Assembly: GCA_948874605.1 (NCBI GenBank)
Contig: CAQRXS010000033.1
Span: 1 to 11,923 of the forward strand
Length of the DNA stretch: 11,923 nucleotides
From: an uncultured Bacilli bacterium
Lineage (GTDB): Bacteria > Bacillota_I > Bacilli_A > RF39 > UBA660
Reading direction: 5' to 3'
Shown: positions 6,591-11,923 of the stretch, in pieces
Layout of the letters: each line of letters starts with the position of its first letter
Position numbering within the stretch: position 1 is the first letter of the stretch
The notes under the pieces: generated by a model
Told to the model about the DNA's origin: nothing
What the model saw: only the letters and a program-made list of their open reading frames with translations
Databases searched by the model: none
Program-made: the position numbers and the translations under genes

Positions 6591-7617
6591 AATTTTCTGG
6601 ATTTAATTCAATAGCCTGTTTCAAATAATCAACAGCTTCCTTATAATGAGCAGTATAAAAACTAGCTAGAGATAATAAATCATAAAAAGAGTCATTCCAA
6701 GCAAATTCCTCATTAATATAGGATTTGCTTTTTTCTTTTATTTTTTCAGCTTCTTTTAATAAGGAATAAGCACTTGCATAATCTTCTTTTTGAATATAAA
6801 GACTAGCAAGTTCAATATAACCTTCTCTTAAATGTGGAGCTTCCTTAATAGCACTTTTTAACCAAAATTCAGCTTCTTCAAGATAATTTTTAGCTTGATA
6901 AGCTCGAGCAAGAAATCTCATAGATGCACATCTCTCATCTTTCCAAGTCGCATTTTTACAAGATAAATGTTTGTGCAGCATATCGATACAGGAATCCCAT
7001 TTTTGATAAAACATATATTCTCTTCCTAAATAATGCAAATTTCGATCATTCATAGGATCTTCTTGAACACTTAATTCAAGTAATGGAAGATAAGAACCTC
7101 TCGATTTATTATTATCAGGATAATGATTCAAAACAATAGGAACTTCTATTTCCTTTTCTGGTTTTTGACTCACTAATATTTCATGAACGGGATTTTTCCA
7201 AGTATAGTTTAAACGACTATGAATTTTATTAATCCAAAAGCTTACCTTCGGCTCATCTCCCTCTAATTTCCAATTATAATTATAACGAGCTCTTGTTGTT
7301 TCATCTTGCCACATTGTTTCTAAAGTTTCTCTCCAACCAGGTAAAAATACTTCATCTAAATCAGTACAAACACAAATGTCTGCATCTTCTGGCACTTTAT
7401 CAAGGGACTTATTTCTAGCTACATCAAACCTCCATGGATTAATTTTTTCTTCATATACAGTAACATTATTCTCTCGAAGTTTAGCTACCGTGTCATCCTC
7501 TGAACCAGTATCTAAAACTATAATTTCGTCTGCCTCTTTCATGGAATTTACCCAACGATCTACGAATTGACTTTCGTTTTTACTAATTGCATATACAATA
7601 ACTTTTAACTTTTTCAT
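6544..7617 (-). CDS. GT2-family glycosyltransferase with C-terminal TPR-like repeats
   Basis: This encodes 357 residues. The start at 7617 is chosen because AGGAGG lies at 7627-7622; the frame extends upstream to 7689 but that ATG precedes this site and lies within the preceding gene's terminator region. Residues 1-110 are a GT-A nucleotide-sugar-binding fold: an opening beta strand, DTGSEDDT at 36-43, and the metal-binding DxD-type motif as DLDE at 86-89. Residues about 205-350 form helix pairs with TPR character (AEFWLKSAIKEAPH; AVDYLKQAIELNPE). GT2 enzymes with TPR tails include the SunS-like peptide S-glycosyltransferases as well as surface glycan enzymes, so a protein or peptide acceptor is possible but not shown. 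No membrane helix is seen, so it is cytoplasmic. It is 50 bases downstream of the Ig-like protein gene with a terminator between, and tail-to-tail with the sortase. Confidence 0.88.
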   Translation of the reverse strand: MKKLKVIVYAISKNESQFVDRWVNSMKEADEIIVLDTGSEDDTVAKLRENNVTVYEEKINPWRFDVARNKSLDKVPEDADICVCTDLDEVFLPGWRETLETMWQDETTRARYNYNWKLEGDEPKVSFWINKIHSRLNYTWKNPVHEILVSQKPEKEIEVPIVLNHYPDNNKSRGSYLPLLELSVQEDPMNDRNLHYLGREYMFYQKWDSCIDMLHKHLSCKNATWKDERCASMRFLARAYQAKNYLEEAEFWLKSAIKEAPHLREGYIELASLYIQKEDYASAYSLLKEAEKIKEKSKSYINEEFAWNDSFYDLLSLASFYTAHYKEAVDYLKQAIELNPENSRYRSNLEMMTPYSL

Positions 7618-7640
7618 AAATCCTCCTAGTAAATATATGC

Positions 7641-7669
7641 AAAAAAAGTTTGAAACTTTCAAACTTTTT
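7641..7669 (-). terminator. Strong terminator overlapping the stop codon of the Ig-like protein gene
   Basis: The stem GTTTGAA/TTCAAAC (7648-7654 and 7658-7664), extended by five A-T pairs to 7643-7669, has a 3-base loop and, on the minus strand, a T-run to 7641. The TAA of the upstream gene (7670-7668) sits in the first arm. The next gene's AGGAGG begins only 14 bases later. Confidence 0.8.
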
Positions 7670-9158
7670 ATTCTATATCCGTAAAACACATTTGATCGAT
7701 AGTAGAATGATAATTTTCCATTTCTTCAGAAGTCTTTGGAAATGGTGTCAAATTAAATTCTTTTGATAATGTTGCTTCATCTGTATCTTGGGTAAATGCT
7801 ATTGTAAATCTTGTAGGATCTTTTTTTATTGCTCCTGCTACATCATCAAATTTTTTCTCTTTAATATCATCCACTGCAGATAAATAATCCTCTTCATTTT
7901 GGAAAGTATAAGTAATGATTTTTTTCATGTTATAAATGGAACCACTATTTGCAATACCATATTTATAAGTATTAAATATTTTAGCTGTTTTATAATTTTG
8001 AGAAGGTTCTCCTGTTCCTTCACAGTATAAATATTCAACAGGAGCATTTTCATCAACAATCAATTTAGCAGTTGCTGTTGTAGCATTTTCATAAGCATCA
8101 ACGATATTTAAGGTTACTTCATACTCACCAGACGTTGAAGTATCTATTTCCTCAATGGCAGTAGCAAATTCATATGTACATTCACTCACATCATCTACAG
8201 ATTCAATAAAGTCTTCTGGATAAGTTGTTCCATTAAGAGGAATTACTACATCTTTAAGTTCAACTACTGGAGCTTTCGTATCCTTTACAGAAACCTTATT
8301 TGGTCCTGATACTTTAGTTCCACATGTTACTATATATTCATAAGTACCAACTTTAGTAGAATCTAAATTCGTATCAACTTTACATTCATTAATATTCATA
8401 CCAGTAACTTTGACAAAGGAAGCTGCTGAATCCAAAAGAATATCAGTTCCAGCTTCAAGCTCTGTTAATTGAGGCGCAATAACGATTCCTGAAGTTTTAC
8501 TCTTACCCATAAATAGAAAATAATATACTGCACCACCAACTGCAACGATTAATACAACAACTAATAAAATTAAAGTTGGATTGATTTTTTTCTTTTCTTT
8601 CTTATTATCCTCTGGTGGTAACTGAGGAGGTACTGGAATTCCTCCCATCATTCCCATATCATTTCCCATAGGCGGAGGTGTCATTCCCATTGGTGGGACT
8701 TCTGGAGCTCCTAACACAGGCCCATTATTAATACTTTGTTGAGGATTCAAAACAGTTTGTTCTGTTAAAGTTGATGACATAAGAGGCTCTGTGACTGGTT
8801 GAACTACTGGTGTTGGCTCTTGTGGTTGCGAAACAACAACACCTTCTGGTGCAAGATTAATCCCGCCCATAGGAGAAGGATTCATTGGCTGCGGTGTTGG
8901 CGCACTCATTGGTTGCCCTATTACAGGTTCAGATATTCCAGCTGGAATTGTTCCAACATTTGCAGCGGAAGTTACAGTTGGCGCAGGATTTGGCATTGAA
9001 ACTGGCGGCTGAGGGGGAACTAAAGTTTCTGAACCAAGTGGTCCAGGATTTTGCATACCCGTCATTCCACCTACTGGTGTTACAGGAGGAACTGGATTAG
9101 GTCCCATCATTCCACCATTCATTGTATTTAAATTTTGATTTTCTGTATTATTGTTCAT
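7668..9158 (-). CDS. Single-pass membrane protein: Pro/Met/Gly-rich cytoplasmic arm, Ig-like extracellular domains
   Basis: This encodes 496 residues of unknown function. Residues 1 to about 185 are low complexity, rich in Pro, Met, Gly, Val, Thr and Gln; I find no Phe, Tyr, Trp, His, Cys or Arg in them. A basic stretch (KKEKKKIN, about 186-193) precedes a membrane helix at about 196-217, so the arm faces the cytoplasm and the C-terminal half faces outward. Residues about 225-365 look like two bacterial Ig-like domains; the KDTKAP junction followed by a domain with SVDDVSE and a GEYEVTL-type strand is typical of surface Ig-like repeats. Residues about 370-496 form a further domain I do not recognise, with cysteines near each end (YLYCEG and QMCF). 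There is no signal peptide and no sorting signal, so it is not a sortase substrate. The gene has GAGGG before its start and a good sigma-A-type promoter at 9192-9220. Confidence 0.8.
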   Translation of the reverse strand: MNNNTENQNLNTMNGGMMGPNPVPPVTPVGGMTGMQNPGPLGSETLVPPQPPVSMPNPAPTVTSAANVGTIPAGISEPVIGQPMSAPTPQPMNPSPMGGINLAPEGVVVSQPQEPTPVVQPVTEPLMSSTLTEQTVLNPQQSINNGPVLGAPEVPPMGMTPPPMGNDMGMMGGIPVPPQLPPEDNKKEKKKINPTLILLVVVLIVAVGGAVYYFLFMGKSKTSGIVIAPQLTELEAGTDILLDSAASFVKVTGMNINECKVDTNLDSTKVGTYEYIVTCGTKVSGPNKVSVKDTKAPVVELKDVVIPLNGTTYPEDFIESVDDVSECTYEFATAIEEIDTSTSGEYEVTLNIVDAYENATTATAKLIVDENAPVEYLYCEGTGEPSQNYKTAKIFNTYKYGIANSGSIYNMKKIITYTFQNEEDYLSAVDDIKEKKFDDVAGAIKKDPTRFTIAFTQDTDEATLSKEFNLTPFPKTSEEMENYHSTIDQMCFTDIE

Positions 9159-9191
9159 AATTCTACCCTCTTTACTCTAAAATCTAAAACT

Positions 9192-9220
9192 ATTATACTA
9201 ATTTTTTTTGTAAAGTGCAA
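9192..9220 (-). promoter_or_regulatory. Sigma-A-type promoter of the Ig-like protein gene
   Basis: On the minus strand TTGCAC (9220-9215) and TATAAT (9197-9192) are separated by exactly 17 bases. The -10 box lies 33 bases before the ATG at 9158, with GAGGG between, giving a short leader. Confidence 0.8.
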
Positions 9221-9254
9221 CAAGTTTTTTCTTGACATTTAAAATCAAATTCAT

Positions 9255-9275
9255 AAAAAAAAGAGCCTTAGCTCT
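9255..9275 (-). terminator. Terminator overlapping the stop codon of the glucosaminidase-like gene
   Basis: The stem AGAGC/GCTCT (9262-9266 and 9271-9275) has a 4-base loop and is followed on the minus strand by an eight-base T-run. The TAG stop (9276-9274) overlaps the first arm. Confidence 0.8.
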
Positions 9276-9930
9276 ATGCATTTCGAATACTATAAATATA
9301 GTTATTAACTTTTTCTGCCCAAGTTCTACTTTCGGCATATCTTGTATTAATTTGCTCAGGTGTTACTAAACCTCTCTGGATATAGTTATTCGCAAGATTA
9401 GATATCATTGCTTCAATTCCCTCTTCTAAGGAATCAAAATACATATAATATCCATTTCCTCGCATTCCTCCTACATTATTATTTTCTACTAGAAGTCTAC
9501 TACAAGTCCATTTGCATCCTGTTTCTAACAAAGCAATCGCCACAGTTAAATATGGATCAACACCATACATAATAGAATACTTAGCAAATACTGGACCATA
9601 GCCATGTAAATTATTACTTAAACTTAAATCTAGCTTTGCACCTAACTCCGCTAAGGTCATTCCTTCATACACAATTGCTGGCGAAGAAGCTTTCAAACTT
9701 ACAATTTCAATTTCTTGTTGAATATTAAGGTCTTTATAACTAGCTTTTTTCTCTAATTTTTCTTTTTGATTTTTTAACATAATAGATTCAATTAAAGAGT
9801 TTCCAATTGTTGTCACTGTACTATCAATAGAAAGCACAGTAATTTGTTCTAATCTATTTGTCATAAATTCTATACAACTAATTACGATTATGGCAACAAA
9901 AATTGCCTTAACCGAGGGTAATTTCTTCAT
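9274..9930 (-). CDS. Membrane-anchored GH73-like endo-beta-N-acetylglucosaminidase
   Basis: This encodes 218 residues. The start at 9930 is chosen because the ATG at 9963 lies between the -10 box and the expected transcription start; AAGGAT precedes 9930. A membrane helix (about 8-24) anchors the protein with its remainder outside. A charged, probably helical stalk (about 45-80) follows. Residues about 105-215 resemble the GH73/lysozyme-like glucosaminidase fold: YGVDPYLTVAIALLETG with likely catalytic Glu136, then ENNNVGGMRG (149-158) and a YFDSLEEGIEAM helix. Such enzymes cut the GlcNAc-MurNAc bond of peptidoglycan. The two cysteines at 139 and 143, next to the catalytic loop, might pair (inference). 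It stands alone with its own promoter and terminator, upstream of the Ig-like gene and downstream of spmB. A role in division or sporulation wall remodelling is possible but unproven. Confidence 0.8.
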   Translation of the reverse strand: MKKLPSVKAIFVAIIVISCIEFMTNRLEQITVLSIDSTVTTIGNSLIESIMLKNQKEKLEKKASYKDLNIQQEIEIVSLKASSPAIVYEGMTLAELGAKLDLSLSNNLHGYGPVFAKYSIMYGVDPYLTVAIALLETGCKWTCSRLLVENNNVGGMRGNGYYMYFDSLEEGIEAMISNLANNYIQRGLVTPEQINTRYAESRTWAEKVNNYIYSIRNA

Positions 9931-9965
9931 TTCTAAACCATCCTTCTTTTCCGGAAAGCACATTC

Positions 9966-9995
9966 ATTATACAATAGTTTATTCTAACTTGTCAA
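9966..9995 (-). promoter_or_regulatory. Consensus sigma-A promoter of the glucosaminidase-like gene
   Basis: On the minus strand TTGACA (9995-9990) and TATAAT (9971-9966) both match the consensus, with an 18-base spacer. The -10 box is 35 bases before the start at 9930. This is the strongest promoter seen in the window and argues for vegetative rather than sporulation-only expression. Confidence 0.85.
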
Positions 9996-10079
9996 ATTTT
10001 TCACTCCAAAAAAGCGTACATTAATTCGTAAAAATGCTGGTTTTATTCGATGTTATAAGCGATTAAAAAAGTTAATTTT
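9996..10079. other. Short gap after spmB
   Basis: These 84 bases hold only a weak A-T hairpin (AAAAA/TTTTT around 10067-10080, next to the spmB stop), which may end the operon poorly. No gene or clear regulatory motif is seen. Confidence 0.35.
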
Positions 10080-10592
10080 TTACCCAAAAAATAGAAAAGT
10101 TATTAAAAATGCTGCAACAATTCCCACAAAATCGGCAAATAATCCAGCTTGCAAAGCATGTCGAGTTTTTGTCACTCGAATAGAACTAAAATATAAAGCT
10201 AAAACATATATCGTGGTATCAGTACATCCTTGTAAATTAGATGCTAATCTTCCTACAAAAGAATCTGGACCATACAATTCAAATATATTACTCATAATAG
10301 CCAAAGAAGCAGTCCCTGAAATTGGTCTTACCATTGCCATAGGAAGAATACTAATAGGTATTCCAACACTCTCTAAAAGAGGTGTAAAATAGGAAAAGAT
10401 AAATTCTAAAAAATGAGAATTCAAAAAAATATTAGTTGCAAACACCATTGCAATAACTGCTGGAGCAATCTTAAAAGTAGTTACTAAACCATCTTTTGCT
10501 CCTACTAAAAAAGAATCATAAATATTTACTTTTTGTTTAAAAGCATACAATATAATTGCCAAAACAAAGATTGGGACGATAAACTTAGACAT
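10080..10592 (-). CDS. spmB: Spore maturation protein B
   Basis: This encodes 170 residues, close to the roughly 178 of Bacillus subtilis SpmB. It is an integral membrane protein of the nucleoside-recognition (gate) domain superfamily; helices are visible at the N terminus, around residues 35-55 and 70-90, and at the C terminus. Conserved features are the MVRPISGTASLAIM segment and the LQGCTDTTIYVLALYF segment characteristic of the family. With SpmA it is needed for proper dehydration of the spore core (known from B. subtilis); its transported substrate is not settled. The start at 10592 has AAGGAG 8 bases upstream, located inside the end of spmA, and the two genes overlap by 8 bases, so translation is coupled. 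It is the last gene of the operon. Confidence 0.95.
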   Translation of the reverse strand: MSKFIVPIFVLAIILYAFKQKVNIYDSFLVGAKDGLVTTFKIAPAVIAMVFATNIFLNSHFLEFIFSYFTPLLESVGIPISILPMAMVRPISGTASLAIMSNIFELYGPDSFVGRLASNLQGCTDTTIYVLALYFSSIRVTKTRHALQAGLFADFVGIVAAFLITFLFFG

Positions 10593-11166
10593 GTTGTTTT
10601 CTCCTTTTTATATAATCAAAAATTAAGCCAGACACATTGGAACAAAGTGTTGCCAAAATACTCGTAATAATAATCTCGGAAGGGTTGGCACTCCCATGCA
10701 TCATACGAAGGGCAATAACGGTAGTTGGTACAAGTGTAACCCCTCCTGTATTTAAAACTAAAAACGTAACCATAGCTTCCGTAGCAGTATCTGGCGTTGG
10801 ATTTTCTTTTTGTAAACACTCCATAGCTTTTAATCCAAAAGGAGTCGCGGCACTTCCTAGTCCTAAAGCGTTTGCAGCAATATTACTAGCAATATAGCCA
10901 AGTGCTGGGTGATTGGATGGTAAACTAGGAAAAAGCTTACTTAACACAGGTCTTACAAAATTAGAAAAACTCTCTAAAATTCGTGAATCCTCAGCAATTT
11001 GCATAATTCCAGTCCATAAAACTAATAAAGGAAGCATTTCTGTTAAAAGCTTTATTCCATCCGTTCCACCTTTTAAAATCTCATTATTTAAAGCTTCTAC
11101 ATTTCCCGTTGCAATCGTAAAAAAGCTACCAATAACTATAAAAAATACCCAAATATATGTTACCAT
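10585..11166 (-). CDS. spmA: Spore maturation protein A
   Basis: This encodes 193 residues, matching the roughly 196 of B. subtilis SpmA. I chose the ATG at 11166, giving MVTYIWVFFIVIG as first helix, because GGGGGTGG lies 8 bases before it; a longer frame from TTG at 11196 is possible but less likely. Family hallmarks are the HPALGYIASNIAANALGLG segment, AATPFGLKAME and VLNTGGVTLVPTTVIALR. It is a membrane protein of the gate-domain type that works with SpmB in spore core dehydration. The start overlaps the end of the dacB-like gene by 7 bases (ATGGTAA) and the end overlaps spmB by 8, a tightly coupled operon in the same order as dacB-spmA-spmB of B. subtilis. Homologues also occur in some non-spore-formers, so sporulation is likely rather than proven. 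Confidence 0.95.
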   Translation of the reverse strand: MVTYIWVFFIVIGSFFTIATGNVEALNNEILKGGTDGIKLLTEMLPLLVLWTGIMQIAEDSRILESFSNFVRPVLSKLFPSLPSNHPALGYIASNIAANALGLGSAATPFGLKAMECLQKENPTPDTATEAMVTFLVLNTGGVTLVPTTVIALRMMHGSANPSEIIITSILATLCSNVSGLIFDYIKRRKQHV

Positions 11167-11923
11167 CCGAACAACCACCCCCAAAATTTCTTCCAAAAAC
11201 CTTCTTTCTTCTGTGTTTGCTCTTCAAGCTTTTGATAAATTTTTTCAGTTCCTAGCAGTTCTTCCTTCAAATAAATCTGCGCAACTCCAACTTCTTCACT
11301 TTTCAATTCTTTATTAATTTGATATTCAACACGTACAGAATCGATTTCCGAATCATCAAGTAAAGCATAAAAATCCTTTTTTATATAATATTTAGAGTTT
11401 TCTTCTGGCATAAAATTATTAACATCCAATACTTGAACCCTTCGATATTTCTGAAATACAGCCTCACATAGATTTTTGTGATCTGCAAAATCATTTCCAT
11501 CGTTTAAAGTAACAACAATACAAGTTTTATCTTCTTTCAAAGAAGCAGTTACCAAAGTTCTCCTTGCCTTCTCTGTAAAGCCAGTTTTACCTCCAATATT
11601 ATACTCATACGTTTTCAAAAGTTTATTTTTATTTTGCCAAACATAAGTTTTCCCAGTAGTTTTAGCAGTATAGCTTTTTGTCGCGATAATTTCACGAAAA
11701 ACATCATTAGTAAGAGCATAACGCATAAGCATGGCCATATCTTTTGCGGTCGATATATTTGCCCTACCATCAGCTTCTTCTAACCCATGATTATTCACAA
11801 AAACAGTATTACTCATCCCTAGTTCATAAGCTTTTTGATTCATAAGCGCAACAAAATTTTGCATATTCCCAGAAACATGATAAGCAATTTCGATTGCCGC
11901 ATCATTTCCACTTCGAAGCATTA
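11160..11923 (-). CDS. dacB: D-alanyl-D-alanine carboxypeptidase (peptidase S11), 5' end outside the window
   Basis: About 254 C-terminal residues are present; the N terminus with signal peptide and the catalytic SxxK motif lies beyond 11923. The second active-site motif SGN appears within LRSGNDAA at once from the window edge, and the third, KTG, lies in GGKTGFT about 110 residues later, the usual spacing. The enzyme removes the terminal D-Ala of peptidoglycan side chains outside the membrane. After the catalytic part comes a beta-rich domain, and the end is an amphipathic, Trp-rich helix (FWKKFWGWLFGW), the membrane anchor typical of this family. Its position directly before spmA, overlapping it by 7 bases, identifies it as the DacB of the spore cortex operon rather than a vegetative DacA. 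In B. subtilis this operon is transcribed by sigma-E; the promoter here is out of view. Confidence 0.9.
   Translation of the reverse strand, partial: MLRSGNDAAIEIAYHVSGNMQNFVALMNQKAYELGMSNTVFVNNHGLEEADGRANISTAKDMAMLMRYALTNDVFREIIATKSYTAKTTGKTYVWQNKNKLLKTYEYNIGGKTGFTEKARRTLVTASLKEDKTCIVVTLNDGNDFADHKNLCEAVFQKYRRVQVLDVNNFMPEENSKYYIKKDFYALLDDSEIDSVRVEYQINKELKSEEVGVAQIYLKEELLGTEKIYQKLEEQTQKKEGFWKKFWGWLFGW

Noticed and set aside
7618..7689. Longer glycosyltransferase start at 7689
   Set aside because: It would run through the terminator and into the end of the upstream gene; AGGAGG precedes the ATG at 7617, where the GT-A fold begins.
8590..9158. DNA repeat array in the Pro-rich coding region
   Set aside because: The residues are compositionally biased but I find no regular repeated unit in the DNA.
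9931..9963. Longer start of the glucosaminidase-like gene at 9963
   Set aside because: The TATAAT box ends 3 bases upstream of it, so the transcript would begin at or after this ATG.
11167..11196. TTG start of spmA at 11196
   Set aside because: Possible, but the ATG at 11166 has a better-spaced ribosome binding site and gives the length usual for SpmA.

Overview
The window looks like a chromosome segment of an AT-rich, Gram-positive, probably spore-forming member of the Bacillota. The evidence is AT-biased codon use with the standard bacterial stops, AGGAGG-like ribosome binding sites, a sortase with a cell-wall-anchored partner, and a dacB-spmA-spmB operon. I cannot name a genus from sequence alone. 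No rRNA, tRNA, CRISPR array or riboswitch was seen.

Layout: (1) Positions 1-1305 are a decayed accessory patch. On the minus strand lie a frameshifted DUF1016/YhcG-type nuclease gene, running off the left edge, and a frameshifted Xre-type regulator. Divergent from them on the plus strand lie a small intact putative DNA-binding protein and a Walker-A-containing stub of a RepA/RecA-like ATPase. This resembles the remains of a mobile element's control region. (2) Positions 1306-1487 are a gene-free gap holding a terminator. (3) Positions 1488-4076 (minus) encode a PMCA-type calcium P-type ATPase, preceded by two tandem terminators very close to its ribosome binding site. (4) Positions 4183-6590 are a divergent pair: a secreted protein with an NPQTG sorting signal and membrane tail (minus), and a class B sortase (plus) carrying an unusual cytoplasmic N-terminal region of about 270 residues. 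(5) Positions 6544-9158 (minus) carry a GT2 glycosyltransferase with TPR-like repeats and a single-pass protein with an aromatic-free Pro/Met/Gly-rich cytoplasmic arm and Ig-like extracellular domains. (6) Positions 9274-9930 (minus) encode a membrane-anchored GH73-like glucosaminidase with a near-consensus promoter. (7) Positions 10080-11923 (minus) hold overlapping dacB (5'-truncated by the window edge), spmA and spmB genes.

Apart from the left patch, the theme is the cell envelope: peptidoglycan trimming (DacB-like, GH73-like), protein anchoring (sortase and substrate), a surface Ig-like protein, a glycosyltransferase and calcium export. Most units end in short hairpin-U-tract terminators, several overlapping the stop codon. 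The most unusual items are the sortase N-terminal region with its divergently encoded substrate, and the cluster of broken genes at the left.
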